The notes beneath the pieces were generated by a model. The model did not search any database, was not told the origin of the DNA, and saw only the letters and a list, made by a program, of their open reading frames with translations. From positions 1 to 58,849 of the forward strand of contig CAMNNQ010000122.1 in assembly GCA_946545645.1 (NCBI GenBank): DNA of 58,849 nt, in the 5' to 3' direction. Both the position numbers and the translations under genes were made by a program. This document shows positions 16,276 through 25,184 of the stretch, one piece after another. The DNA is from an uncultured Clostridia bacterium. Its GTDB lineage: Bacteria; Bacillota; Clostridia; Oscillospirales; Ruminococcaceae. Each line of letters starts with the position of its first letter. The stretch's first letter is position 1.

Positions 16276-18264
16276 TTACTCCTTTGAGGAGGCCTTTTTC
16301 TTCTGCGCGGTCTTTCCGGCGGCGGGCTTTGCAGCCGTTTTTCTTCTGCTCTCCGCTTTCTTGCGCTGCGCCTTTTTCTTTATCTTGAAATACATTACCG
16401 AGAAAGGCGGAATATCGATGCATACAGAATGTTCGAGGCCGTGCATACCGATGTTTCTGGACTTGACAGAGCCGTTGGTCATAGGCGAGCCGTCGGGAGA
16501 GCTGGAATTGAAGACCTCGGTATATGTCCCCTCATAGGGAACTCCGAAGCAATAGCTGTTCCTTCCGACGGGGACGAAGTTGCAGACAGCGATGACCTCG
16601 TTGCCCTTTCTGTCGAAGCGGCGGAAGATGATTATCGACTGCTTATAGTCATCATTGGATATCCAACTGAAGCCTTCCCATGAAAAATCGTTCTGCCACA
16701 TAGGAGGATTCTCGATATAGAATTTATTGAGATTCTTCACGAACTTCTGGTAGTTGCGGTGATTCTCATATTCCTCGACCATGAACCATTCCAGACCGTT
16801 CTCGTAATCCCACTCTCTGAACTGGGCGAACTCGGAGCCCATAAAGAGCAGCTTCTTTCCGGGGTGTGCCATCATATAGGTCATAAAGAGCCTTGCCTGT
16901 GCGAACTTCTGCTCGATATCGCTGCCGTACATCTTCCCGACCAGCGATGCCTTTCCGTGAACGACCTCATCGTGGGAGATCGGCAGGATGAAGTTTTCGG
17001 AGAAAGCATAGAAGAAGGAGAATGTCAGCATATCGTGATGGAAAGCTCTGTGTATCGGGTCCATCGACATATACTTGAGCATATCGTTCATCCAGCCCAT
17101 GTTCCATTTGAAGTTGAAGCCCAGGCCGCCGTCGCTGGTAGGTTTAGTCACCATCGGCCATGCGGTGGATTCCTCGGCGATCATCAGCGCCTTGGGGTTC
17201 CTTGCGAAGACAGCTTCGTTGAGCCTCTTGAAGAAATCTATGGCTTCGAGGTTCTCGTGCCCGCCGTAGACGTTAGGTGTCCACTCGCCGTCGCGCCTGT
17301 CGTAGTCGAGGTAGAGCATAGAAGCGACTGCATCGACTCTGAGGCCGTCGATATGGTATTTTTCCAGCCAATAGAGGGCGTTGGAGATCAGGAAGCTGCG
17401 GACCTCTCCCCTGCCGTAGTCGAAGACTCTTGTCCCCCAGGCCAGGTGGTCGCGCTTTCTCGGGTCGGCATACTCATAGGAGGGGCCGCCGTCGAACTCA
17501 AAGAGTCCGGCAGCATCTCTCGGGAAGTGTGCGGGGACCCAGTCGAGGATAATGGCTATCCCCGCCTCATGGAAAAGGTCTACCATAGCCATGAACTCCG
17601 CAGGTGTCCCGAAGCGGGATGTAGGAGCGTAGTAGCCTATGCCCTGATAGCCCCAGGAGCCGTCGAAGGGGAACTCCGCCAGCGGCATGAGCTCGATATG
17701 GGTATAGCTCATTTCCTTGAGGTAAGGGATTATCTCCCTGGCAAATCCGGTGTAGCTGTAATACTTGCCTGTAGTGCAGGCCTTCCAGGAATTGAGGTGC
17801 ACCTCGTAGATGTTCATAGGTGCGTTATAGATATCCTTCTTTTCCTTTTCCTTCTGCCAGGCTGTGTCCTTCCACTGATATTCGTTGATATCGAAGATCT
17901 TTGTCCCGGTATCGGGTGCGACCTCCATGTGGGTCCCGTAAGGGTCGGCCTTGAGCCTTGTCTGGCCGTCGCAGCCGGTTATGGCGTATTTGTATGTATC
18001 GAAGGTCTTGAGCCCTTCGATGAAAACTTCCCAGATGCCCGAATCCGCAAGCTGTTCGCAGACATTAACGTATCCGTTCCAATCATTGAAATCTCCGACA
18101 ACAGAGACAGCCTTGGCGTTCTGCGCCCAGACTCTGAAATAATGCCCGCTCCTGCCGTCCTTCTCGCCTTTATGGCAACCGAGAAAATCGTAGGTCATGC
18201 AGTTAGTCCCCTGATGGAAGAGATAGATCGGGTCTTTATACGTCTCGGGGATATCACGTATCAT
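16276..18264 (-). CDS. glgB: 1,4-alpha-glucan branching enzyme
   Basis: The 662-aa protein introduces alpha-1,6 branches into glycogen. A CBM48-type N-terminal domain (RVWAQNAKAVSVVGDFNDW) precedes the GH13 barrel, with the catalytic segments GLRVDAVASM (Asp nucleophile), EEST (acid/base) and ISHDEVVHGK. The last ~34 residues are a Lys/Ala/Arg-rich tail, not part of the enzyme fold and unusual for the family. AAGGAGG lies before the ATG. It is the first gene of the glycogen cluster. Confidence 0.96.
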   Translation of the reverse strand: MIRDIPETYKDPIYLFHQGTNCMTYDFLGCHKGEKDGRSGHYFRVWAQNAKAVSVVGDFNDWNGYVNVCEQLADSGIWEVFIEGLKTFDTYKYAITGCDGQTRLKADPYGTHMEVAPDTGTKIFDINEYQWKDTAWQKEKEKKDIYNAPMNIYEVHLNSWKACTTGKYYSYTGFAREIIPYLKEMSYTHIELMPLAEFPFDGSWGYQGIGYYAPTSRFGTPAEFMAMVDLFHEAGIAIILDWVPAHFPRDAAGLFEFDGGPSYEYADPRKRDHLAWGTRVFDYGRGEVRSFLISNALYWLEKYHIDGLRVDAVASMLYLDYDRRDGEWTPNVYGGHENLEAIDFFKRLNEAVFARNPKALMIAEESTAWPMVTKPTSDGGLGFNFKWNMGWMNDMLKYMSMDPIHRAFHHDMLTFSFFYAFSENFILPISHDEVVHGKASLVGKMYGSDIEQKFAQARLFMTYMMAHPGKKLLFMGSEFAQFREWDYENGLEWFMVEEYENHRNYQKFVKNLNKFYIENPPMWQNDFSWEGFSWISNDDYKQSIIIFRRFDRKGNEVIAVCNFVPVGRNSYCFGVPYEGTYTEVFNSSSPDGSPMTNGSVKSRNIGMHGLEHSVCIDIPPFSVMYFKIKKKAQRKKAESRRKTAAKPAAGKTAQKKKASSKE

Positions 18265-18445
18265 TATTTATCGACCTCCTTGACTAATATATTTTTAGGC
18301 ATAATTCGCTCTTGATGTACTCTTCAGCAATTATATTTTAAACTATTTTCACATATTTTGCAATAGTTTTAGTTATTATTTTCGGTTTATCACATATTTC
18401 AACCTTTATATTTGTGCATCTTCACCAATATATAATTCTGGATCA

Positions 18446-20734
18446 TCAAAGCCCGCGCTCTTTTTCCCTGAGAGACACGCAGAAGACCGCTGCCGTGATG
18501 TCGTCTCTGTGGCTCTCTCCTTCCGCAGAAACAGCGGCTTCTCCGATCATCCTTGCCAGATCCTCTGCATCCGGCAGATCATCTCCGCACTGCCGCAAAG
18601 TCTCACGGACAGTCTCTCCGTCAACGCCGTCGGAGGTCATGACCAGGACATCTCCCTCGAAGAGCTTGCAGGAAAAGACATCCGGAGTGCAGCCCTCCAG
18701 TATCCCCGCCGGGAACGCCTCCCCTCCGAAGGCACGGACAGCGCCGTCCCTGAAGAGATATGTGGGAGCGGCACCGGCCTTGACCAGCTCGGCTGCTCCC
18801 GCGCAGAGGTCGAACCTCACGATATCGAGAGTAGCGAAGGATTCGTCCCAGCCCTTGACTCTCAGCAGCGAGTTTATCAGCTTCACCGCCGATACTGCCG
18901 ACACTCCCGAGGTCAGCAGCCGTGACGCAAGGCTTACGGCGAACATAGAGTCCAGCCTTGCCCGCTTGCCTGTGCCCATACCGTCGGAGAGGACAGCGAA
19001 ACACTCGCAGGCCGAGGCTCTGACCAATCCGAAAGTGTCTCCCGAGCAGCCGCTTTCCGTTGAGGATGCGCCGAAATCCGCCGAGGCGATCTCATAGGCC
19101 GGCAGCTCGGAGAAGACTATCCTGGTCAGCTTGTCCGACACGGTAACGACCGGCAGATCCAGCATACAGTCTGTTATATCCGAGATATCGACAGCCAGAC
19201 GGACGGCCTCGGCTCTGAATTCCGCAGGCAGGAACACCTCGGCGTGCCGGAAGCCGGACTCGTCCTGATAGACGCAGGCTCTTGCACCGGCGCAGCCCTG
19301 CCTTGCGAAATACTCTCTGACCCTCTCCGAGAGGGCGCGGTCGGCGGAGCGTATCTGTCCTATCCTGCCGGAGAGGTCGGAGAGGACATTTTCCATAACG
19401 GAGAGCTGCTCTGAAACAAGAGAGCGCATCTCCGAGACTCTCAGCATTGCCGCCCTGCCGTCGAGATAGGCTTTGTAAGCATAATTGAAACTGTCTGCCA
19501 CCTGCTCGGGGAAGCGGCAGCCCGGGAGCTGACGTCTGACATCCTCATCAGAGAGGCCGTTGTATCTCATAGCGGCTTTTTCCAGACGGTCGAAAGCCGC
19601 AGCAGAACCCTCCGGCGATCTATGGCAGACGCAGCAGCTCTCGCAGCCCCGGCAAAGGCTGTGAAAAACCGTCTGCGAAAGAGGGACTGCGGAAGCGTGC
19701 CTGTCCATAGCGGAGGCCGCCAGAGAGAGCCTGCGCCTTATCTCTCCGAGAGACGAAGCCGCAAAGCCCAGCCGGGAGGCTGTCGTCCTTCCGACGGTGT
19801 CGGAGGCTTCCCTGCTGCCGAAGAACCGCTGAGTGATCTGCCGGACAGCGCCCTGTGGGAGAGCCGCAAAGATAACTGTCCCGGCGGCGGCATCTATGAA
19901 CATTGTCACAGCATCCGGACCGCCGACAGTCGCCAGGCCGGCAGCGCAGACTACAAGGAAAGATACCGCTACTGCGAAAAGCCCCAGCTCGGTAAAGCAG
20001 CCGCATACCAGCCCTGCTGTCGCCAGCAGCATAGTGTTCACAGCCAGAGACGGCGCCCCCGCCAGCATGGCTGCAGCGGTCAGAGCTCCCATGACCGCTC
20101 CCCCGCTCATCTTATATCTCCTGGCTGCTGCAAGGACAGCTATACAACCAGCCACTCTGCCCAGGTCGATGAACAGCTTTACAGAAGCCAGCGCGGAAAC
20201 AGAGGCGGTGTAGACAAAAGCCGCCAAAGGCAGCGATACTCCTGTCAGCGGAGCAGAGCCTGTGAGCCGGCAGCCGTTGATAAGCGTGCGAAGAGAGAAT
20301 GCGAAACATCCAGCCGTTGCTGCGGCGACCGCCCGCATTATCACCACGCTCCCGGAGGGGGACTGTGTCGGGTAAACGGCAAAAGAGAACAGCAGCAGGA
20401 CGCCTGTCGTCAGGGCGGCAGAAAAAAACGGGCTGTCCGAGACCGAAAATCTTGCGGCCGCAGCAGCGAATACAGTTATGATGAGCATCGAGCAAAGCTG
20501 GATAAGACCGTCGGTAAAATGGGGCAGCATCAGCAGGAAACGCAGCCCGGCCGCCAGAAAGACCGTCAGCGATTCGGAGGGCAGCGCCGCAGCAAGCCCG
20601 ACACAGAGCATCGACCTCTCTCCGCCGATATGTGCTCCCGCAAAGACGAAGCCTCCTGCCGCAGCGGCCAGATGCCTGATGAGGGAGCTGTGCTCCTCTG
20701 CGAGCCTTGTCAAGTTCAAGGACTTTATGTTCAT
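18446..20734 (-). CDS. spoIIE: Stage II sporulation protein E (SpoIIE) phosphatase
   Basis: The 762-aa protein has about ten N-terminal membrane segments, a central region, and a C-terminal PP2C serine phosphatase domain (VLSDGMGTGKRA and VMTSDGVDG supply metal-binding Asp). In spore formers SpoIIE sits at the asymmetric septum and dephosphorylates SpoIIAA to release sigma-F in the forespore. A cysteine cluster CRGCESCCVCH occurs at about residues 355-368. The start at 20734 has GGGAGAG upstream; 38 further upstream codons overlap the ksgA terminator region and are rejected. Confidence 0.94.
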   Translation of the reverse strand: MNIKSLNLTRLAEEHSSLIRHLAAAAGGFVFAGAHIGGERSMLCVGLAAALPSESLTVFLAAGLRFLLMLPHFTDGLIQLCSMLIITVFAAAAARFSVSDSPFFSAALTTGVLLLFSFAVYPTQSPSGSVVIMRAVAAATAGCFAFSLRTLINGCRLTGSAPLTGVSLPLAAFVYTASVSALASVKLFIDLGRVAGCIAVLAAARRYKMSGGAVMGALTAAAMLAGAPSLAVNTMLLATAGLVCGCFTELGLFAVAVSFLVVCAAGLATVGGPDAVTMFIDAAAGTVIFAALPQGAVRQITQRFFGSREASDTVGRTTASRLGFAASSLGEIRRRLSLAASAMDRHASAVPLSQTVFHSLCRGCESCCVCHRSPEGSAAAFDRLEKAAMRYNGLSDEDVRRQLPGCRFPEQVADSFNYAYKAYLDGRAAMLRVSEMRSLVSEQLSVMENVLSDLSGRIGQIRSADRALSERVREYFARQGCAGARACVYQDESGFRHAEVFLPAEFRAEAVRLAVDISDITDCMLDLPVVTVSDKLTRIVFSELPAYEIASADFGASSTESGCSGDTFGLVRASACECFAVLSDGMGTGKRARLDSMFAVSLASRLLTSGVSAVSAVKLINSLLRVKGWDESFATLDIVRFDLCAGAAELVKAGAAPTYLFRDGAVRAFGGEAFPAGILEGCTPDVFSCKLFEGDVLVMTSDGVDGETVRETLRQCGDDLPDAEDLARMIGEAAVSAEGESHRDDITAAVFCVSLREKERGL

Positions 20735-20825
20735 TTCTATCTCTCCCTTTATGTGGTGTTTGTCGTCACAATAAATCATACCAAAGGGGAGCAGAATAAT
20801 ATGTCGCATTTGCAGGGCAGACAGA

Positions 20826-20858
20826 GAAAAATCGGTCTGAGGGAGCAAACCTCAGACC
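20826..20858 (-). terminator. Terminator of ksgA
   Basis: Nine-base stem GGTCTGAGG / CCTCAGACC just beyond the ksgA stop, followed on the minus strand by GATTTTT. Confidence 0.85.
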
Positions 20859-20873
20859 GGCTGTCAAGTATTT

Positions 20874-21743
20874 CTATTTGTCGGGGACGAGCCTGCCGAG
20901 AGCGTTGGCGAAAGCGATGAACTGCTCCATCGGGAGCTGCTCCGGGCGGACATTCTCCGGCAGCGAAGCGGCGGCTATCGCCTCAAGGACGACATTTTTC
21001 CCGCAGGGCAGACCGGAAGCGACAGAATTCGCCAGGGTCTTTCGGCGCTGGGAAAAAGCAGCTCTCACTGTCCTGAAAAAGAATTTTTCGTCATCGACTC
21101 CGTCGGGGGTCTTGTCCTTTATGTTGAAACGGACAACACAACTGTCCACATTCGGGGGCGGCATAAAGCTCCCACGGGAGACATTGAAAAGCACCTCCGG
21201 CTCGGAGAAATAGTTTACCGCAACGGTAACAGCGCCCATGCTGCGGGTCGCCATCCCGGCGCAGAGCCTTGCTCCAGCCTCCTTCTGGACCATGACCGTC
21301 ACTGACTTTATCGGGAGCCTCTGCTCCAGCAGCATCATGATTATCGGGGAGGTTATGTAGTAAGGCAGATTGGCACAGACCGCCACCTCAAGCTCGGGGA
21401 ACTCTGTCCTGATAAGGCTCCCCAGATCGACATTCATCACATCATCGTTGATTATCTTTACATTGTCATGCTCCGAGAGGGTCTCGTTAAGGACGGGTAT
21501 CAGCCTTTCGTCGATCTCGACAGCGACAACTTTATCCGCCCGCTTTGCGAGTTCATGGGTGAGCACACCGATCCCGGTCCCGATCTCGATGACACCGAAG
21601 CCGGGCTTTGCGTTCCCCAGCTCGGCGATCCTCGGGCAGACAGAAGGGTTGACAAGGAAATTCTGCCCCAGCGCCTTTGAAAAAGTAAAGCCGTGTCTCC
21701 TGAGTATGTCTTTTATGACTCCGATATTGGAAAGGTCTTCCAT
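20874..21743 (-). CDS. ksgA: 16S rRNA dimethyladenosine transferase
   Basis: The 289-aa protein methylates two adjacent adenosines near the 3' end of 16S rRNA using S-adenosylmethionine. Motifs: FSKALGQNFLVNP, the SAM loop VIEIGTGIGVLTHEL, acidic VAVEIDE and the catalytic NLPYYIT. It has its own promoter and terminator. Confidence 0.96.
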   Translation of the reverse strand: MEDLSNIGVIKDILRRHGFTFSKALGQNFLVNPSVCPRIAELGNAKPGFGVIEIGTGIGVLTHELAKRADKVVAVEIDERLIPVLNETLSEHDNVKIINDDVMNVDLGSLIRTEFPELEVAVCANLPYYITSPIIMMLLEQRLPIKSVTVMVQKEAGARLCAGMATRSMGAVTVAVNYFSEPEVLFNVSRGSFMPPPNVDSCVVRFNIKDKTPDGVDDEKFFFRTVRAAFSQRRKTLANSVASGLPCGKNVVLEAIAAASLPENVRPEQLPMEQFIAFANALGRLVPDK

Positions 21744-21790
21744 ACGCTTCTCTCATTTCTTTTATCAGTTTTGCCTTGATCCTCAGTTAT

Positions 21791-21819
21791 ATCATACCAC
21801 TCCGGAGAAAAAGTGTCAA
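21791..21819 (-). promoter_or_regulatory. Promoter of ksgA
   Basis: Minus strand TTGACA (21819-21814), 17-base spacer, TATGAT (21796-21791). Confidence 0.8.
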
Positions 21820-21911
21820 GGAAAGCAGAAAACGCCCTGCCGCGATGTATCAGACAGCCCTTTTCCGGGAATACTCATAGCGGGACATTTCCCGGGAAAG
21901 GATGATGAAAA

Positions 21912-22157
21912 ATGCTGAAAAGATACAGCCGGGGCTTCGATCTCCCGCCTGCGCTGAGAGACAGCCTTATAGCCGACGATACCGCCGCTGCCGCCTTCGC
22001 CGCCCTCTCGGATGCAAAGCAGCAGCAGGTCTGCGAGGCCTGTGCCGGGATGCCCGGCTCCGCCGCGATAGATGAATACATCCGGCAGACAGAGAGCTTT
22101 ATATGCTGCGATGTCATAAGCTCGGGCCTCGGAGGCTTCAAGGGCGGTTTCTTCTGA
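21912..22157 (+). CDS. Small hypothetical protein, possibly YdeI/OmpD-associated-like
   Basis: An 81-aa frame with AAAGGATG 8-12 bases before the ATG. The N-terminal half (LPPALRDSLIADDTAAAAFA) resembles the short helical domain of YdeI/OmpD-associated proteins, and the C-terminus is Gly/Phe-rich (GGFKGGFF). There is a longer frame on the other strand, but this one has the better ribosome site. I cannot assign a function. Confidence 0.55.
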   Translation: MLKRYSRGFDLPPALRDSLIADDTAAAAFAALSDAKQQQVCEACAGMPGSAAIDEYIRQTESFICCDVISSGLGGFKGGFF

Positions 22158-22195
22158 GTTCGTTAATTTGACCAAGAAGCTCTGTGTTCGTTAAT
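22158..22195. promoter_or_regulatory. Direct repeat GTTCGTTAAT upstream of the purine promoter
   Basis: GTTCGTTAAT occurs at 22158-22167 and 22186-22195, 28 bp apart. The second copy ends 22 bp before the -35. Read on the other strand each is ATTAACGAAC, sharing CGAAC with the PurR box of low-GC Gram-positives. It is a candidate purine operator; this is inference. Confidence 0.4.
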
Positions 22196-22217
22196 ATAAA
22201 TTTTATATTATATTGTG

Positions 22218-22246
22218 TTGAAATTTCACAGGAAATATAGTAAAAT
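22218..22246 (+). promoter_or_regulatory. Promoter of the purE leader RNA
   Basis: TTGAAA (22218-22223), 17-base spacer, TAAAAT (22241-22246). Transcription should start near 22251-22253. Confidence 0.75.
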
Positions 22247-22250
22247 ATTA

Positions 22251-22421
22251 GATGTAGAAAAACGCGTAGCGCAGAGCGGAGTGATACTGATGTCTTTACG
22301 GAAACAGGGCAGCCGTTCAGCTTATCTCCCGGATGCCTGGGTTTGTTTTCGTGCGCTTGGTTTTTCCGGTCAAGTTCTAATTATCTGCCAATAACTGCAA
22401 CCCCAGTTGCAGTTTTATTTT
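22251..22421 (+). ncRNA. Rod-shaped structured RNA with its own promoter and terminator; 6S RNA-like
   Basis: By hand, the RNA folds as one long hairpin. The closing stem pairs GAAAAA (22257-22262) with TTTTTC (22361-22366) and AGCGCA (22268-22273) with TGCGCT (22352-22357). A terminal stem pairs GATA/CTGA (22283-22290) with TCAG/TATC (22317-22326) and ACGG with CCGT. Between them is an asymmetric bubble of about 9 and 25 bases, with a possible small CCC/GGG hairpin on the 3' side. It ends at a strong terminator (22393-22421). Closing stem, central bubble and terminal stem, plus own promoter and ~170-base length, is the layout of 6S RNA, which mimics an open promoter and binds RNA polymerase. 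A purine-operon attenuator or an unknown riboswitch is the alternative. Confidence 0.45.
22393..22421 (+). terminator. Terminator or attenuator before purE
   Basis: Nine-base perfect stem AACTGCAAC / GTTGCAGTT, loop CCCA, then TTATTTTTG. It lies 40 bases upstream of the purE start, so purE needs read-through or another promoter. Confidence 0.85.
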
Positions 22422-22460
22422 TGCGGCAAAGCTCTTGCCGCTCAGGTTTGGAGGATGCTT

Positions 22461-22958
22461 ATGAAAAAGGTTGCAGTAATCATGGGGTCGGACAGCGATC
22501 TCCCCGTAGTAGCAAAAGCGGTCTCTGAGCTCAAGGCTTACGGAGTCCCCTATGAGTGCCGTATCATGAGCGCTCACAGGACGCCCTCGACGGCTTGTGA
22601 TTTCGCTACAGATGCCAGAGAACAGGGCTTCGGCGCGATAATCTGTGCGGCAGGTATGGCGGCGCATCTTGCAGGAGTTATCGCAGGGCATACGACGCTC
22701 CCCGTCATCGGCATACCTATGCGCTCGGCAGCTCTCGACGGCATGGACGCACTGCTCTCGACAGTTATGATGCCTCCCGGAGTCCCGGTAGCTACAGTCG
22801 GCATCGACGGCGCAAAGAACGCAGCTCTGCTGGCAATACAGATCCTTGCGGTCTCTGACGAGGAGCTGGCAGCAAAACTCACCGAGGCCAAGAAGAAAAT
22901 GGCAAAAACAGTCGCGGAAAAGGACAGGGCTCTCCAGGAAAAGCTGGAAGATCTCTGA
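22461..22958 (+). CDS. purE: N5-carboxyaminoimidazole ribonucleotide mutase
   Basis: The 165-aa class I PurE moves the carboxyl group from N5-CAIR to give CAIR in purine synthesis. The N-terminus [13 protein letters not shown] binds phosphate, and SAHRTP contains the catalytic His. The ATG at 22461 is chosen because GGAGG at 22450-22454 is 6 bases away; the ATG at 22455 is too close. It is the first gene of a ten-gene plus-strand cluster. No purK is seen in the window. Confidence 0.95.
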   Translation: MKKVAVIMGSDSDLPVVAKAVSELKAYGVPYECRIMSAHRTPSTACDFATDAREQGFGAIICAAGMAAHLAGVIAGHTTLPVIGIPMRSAALDGMDALLSTVMMPPGVPVATVGIDGAKNAALLAIQILAVSDEELAAKLTEAKKKMAKTVAEKDRALQEKLEDL

Positions 22959-23017
22959 GCCGGGAACCGCAATATCCGGAAGTCAATAAAATCTTACATA
23001 TAACGGAGGAAATCAAA

Positions 23018-23734
23018 ATGGCAAATGTAACAAAAGGCGAACAGCTCTACGAAGGAAAGGCCAAGAAGGTCTACGCTACCAGCGACCCTGATCTTGTTAT
23101 CGTTGACTACAAGGACGATGCGACCGCTTTCAACGGCATCAAGAAAGGCACTATCGCCGGCAAGGGCGTTATCAACAACAAGATGACAAACTTTATGTTC
23201 AAGATGCTGGAGAAAGAGGGCGTCCCCACTCACCTCGTTGAGGAGCTCTCCGACAGAGAGACTCTCGTTAAGAAGGTCTCCATCGTTCCCCTCGAAGTTA
23301 TCATCAGAAACGTTGCCGCAGGCTCCTTCTCCAAGAGAATGGGTGTCGAGGAAGGCAAAAAGCTGCTCTGCCCCATCCTTGAGTTCAGCTATAAAAACGA
23401 CGATCTGGGCGACCCCTTCATCAACGACTATTACGCTCTCGCACTCGGCCTCTGCACCAAGGAAGAGCTGGACACCATCTCCAAGTACGCTTTCAAGGTA
23501 AATGAGTTCATGGTCAAGTTCTTCAAGGGCCTGAACATCGACCTCATCGACTTCAAGATCGAGTTCGGCAAGACCCCCGACGGCACTATCATCCTCGCTG
23601 ACGAGATCAGCCCCGACACCTGCCGCTTCTGGGACAGCACCACTCACGAGAAGCTGGACAAGGACCGTTTCCGCAGAGACCTGGGCGGCGTAGAGGAAGC
23701 ATATCAGGAGATCATGAAGCGCCTGGGTATGTAA
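23018..23734 (+). CDS. purC: SAICAR synthase
   Basis: The 238-aa enzyme joins aspartate to CAIR with ATP. Family motifs are [10 protein letters not shown] at the N-terminus, [15 protein letters not shown], and the C-terminal [13 protein letters not shown] strong GGAGG precedes the ATG. It is followed after 1 base by an unknown ORF. Confidence 0.97.
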   Translation: MANVTKGEQLYEGKAKKVYATSDPDLVIVDYKDDATAFNGIKKGTIAGKGVINNKMTNFMFKMLEKEGVPTHLVEELSDRETLVKKVSIVPLEVIIRNVAAGSFSKRMGVEEGKKLLCPILEFSYKNDDLGDPFINDYYALALGLCTKEELDTISKYAFKVNEFMVKFFKGLNIDLIDFKIEFGKTPDGTIILADEISPDTCRFWDSTTHEKLDKDRFRRDLGGVEEAYQEIMKRLGM

Positions 23735-23735
23735 T

Positions 23736-24059
23736 ATGTTCAGCGCCGGGGATTTCAAGGAATGCAGCGGATGCACTGCGGCCGGTATCATGAGGCAGCT
23801 CAATGCCGGAAAGACTGTGCTGCTTGTATGCATCGACCTGGATAACGGCAGGCGCTGTGTTCCCGGAATAGAAAGCACATATAAGCAATTCTTTGAGTGG
23901 TATCTGACCGGCGTACATTTCTTCAACGAATTCCGGAAGATCAACGCAAAATACGAACTGTTTGTCACTGACAGAGCAGACGGTTTCTGCGACGGCCTCG
24001 AAGCGGGATTTGCTGAATTCTTTTTTGACAAATACTATCGAAAGGATAAGAACAGATGA
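23736..24059 (+). CDS. Unknown 107-aa protein coupled to purM
   Basis: The frame begins 1 base after the purC stop and ends with its TGA overlapping the purM ATG (ATGA), which strongly supports a real, translationally coupled gene. The protein appears soluble, with several Cys ([11 protein letters not shown] near residues 7-17) and aromatic residues in the C-terminal half. I recognise no family. Its place between two purine genes suggests co-regulation with the pathway but does not show a role in it. Confidence 0.7.
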   Translation: MFSAGDFKECSGCTAAGIMRQLNAGKTVLLVCIDLDNGRRCVPGIESTYKQFFEWYLTGVHFFNEFRKINAKYELFVTDRADGFCDGLEAGFAEFFFDKYYRKDKNR

Positions 24060-25090
24060 AAAGTTTTTCCGATAGCTACAAGGCTGCGGGCGTTGACGTT
24101 ACCGCAGGATACAAGGCAGTTGAGCTGATGAAGCAGCACGTCGCAAGGACGATGACCAGCGGCGTTCTCAGCGGGATCGGCGGCTTCGGCGGCCTTTTCG
24201 AGCTCGACCTCGAAGGCATCAGAAAGCCTGTGCTCGTTTCCGGCACCGACGGCGTCGGCACTAAGATCAAGATCGCTTTCACTATGGATAAGCACGACAC
24301 AGTCGGCATCGACTGCGTCGCAATGTGCGTCAACGACATTATCTGCTGCGGCGCTAAGCCCCAGTTTTTCCTGGATTATATCGCCTGCGGCAAGAACATC
24401 CCCGAAAAGATCGCAAGCATCGTCTCCGGCGTAGCCGAGGGCTGCGTTCAGGCAGGCTGCGCTCTTATCGGCGGCGAGACAGCCGAGCACCCCGGCCTTA
24501 TGCCCGAAGAGGAATACGACCTCGCCGGCTTCGCTGTCGGAGTCGTTGACAAGGACAAGATCCTCAAGCCCGAGACCCAGAAGCCCGGAGATATCCTTAT
24601 CGCCATAAAATCCAGCGGCGTTCATTCCAACGGCTTCTCGCTGGTAAGAAAGGTCTTCGCCATCAACGAGCAGAACCTTGCAAGGCATTACGCCGAGCTG
24701 GGGACTACCCTCGGAAATGTGCTTCTGACACCGACAAGGATCTATGTCAAGGCCATCATGAGCCTGATCGACACAGTCAATGTCAAGGCCATCTCCCATA
24801 TCACCGGAGGCGGCTTCTATGAGAATATCCCGAGATCCCTCCCGGAGGGCATCTCCGCTAAGATCGAGCGCAGCGCCGTTCAGGTGCTCCCTATTTTCGA
24901 TCTTATCGCAAAGAACGGGAACATCCCCGAGAGAGATATGTTCAACACCTTCAACATGGGTGTCGGGATGATCGTTTCCGTAGACAAGAACGATGCTGAC
25001 AAGGCTGTCGCTGCACTCAATGCGGCAGGCGAGGAGGCTTATGTCCTCGGAGAGCTCGTCAAGAGCGATGAGGGCGTCATCATCTGCTAA
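24056..25090 (+). CDS. purM: Phosphoribosylformylglycinamidine cyclo-ligase (AIR synthase)
   Basis: The 344-aa enzyme closes the imidazole ring, giving AIR. Motifs include [30 protein letters not shown] and GGETAEHPG. The start overlaps the previous stop. A terminator-like hairpin follows at 25105-25136, so downstream genes may be expressed at a lower level. Confidence 0.97.
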   Translation: MKSFSDSYKAAGVDVTAGYKAVELMKQHVARTMTSGVLSGIGGFGGLFELDLEGIRKPVLVSGTDGVGTKIKIAFTMDKHDTVGIDCVAMCVNDIICCGAKPQFFLDYIACGKNIPEKIASIVSGVAEGCVQAGCALIGGETAEHPGLMPEEEYDLAGFAVGVVDKDKILKPETQKPGDILIAIKSSGVHSNGFSLVRKVFAINEQNLARHYAELGTTLGNVLLTPTRIYVKAIMSLIDTVNVKAISHITGGGFYENIPRSLPEGISAKIERSAVQVLPIFDLIAKNGNIPERDMFNTFNMGVGMIVSVDKNDADKAVAALNAAGEEAYVLGELVKSDEGVIIC

Positions 25091-25104
25091 TACCAATAAC
25101 ATCG

Positions 25105-25136
25105 GGAGGAGAATAATACTGTTTCTCCTCCTTTTT
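25105..25136 (+). terminator. Terminator-like hairpin after purM
   Basis: Stem GGAGGAGAA / TTCTCCTCC, followed by TTTTTGG. It splits the purine cluster and probably works as a partial terminator, since purN and later genes have no clear promoter of their own. Confidence 0.7.
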
Positions 25137-25184
25137 GGTCATAAAGGCATTTTTGCCGGCACAGAAATTTACCGGGGTGAAACA

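Noticed and set aside
16759-18315. 518-codon plus-strand open frame over glgB
   Set aside because: It is the complement of a highly conserved enzyme gene and has no ribosome site or recognisable motif.
19622-20920. 432-codon plus-strand open frame over spoIIE
   Set aside because: Composition is Arg/Gln/Ser-rich shadow sequence opposite a well-supported SpoIIE gene.
22290-22345. Possible ZTP (pfl) riboswitch before purE
   Set aside because: CCGGATGCCTGGGT resembles the ZTP 3' motif, but the 5' partner ACTGGCGGA and the matching pseudoknot are missing.
22218-22460. Purine (guanine/adenine) or PRPP riboswitch
   Set aside because: The conserved loops of the purine aptamer and the ykkC core were not found by eye.
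22994-25102. Long minus-strand frames opposite purC and purM
   Set aside because: They mirror conserved purine enzymes and have no supporting start signals.
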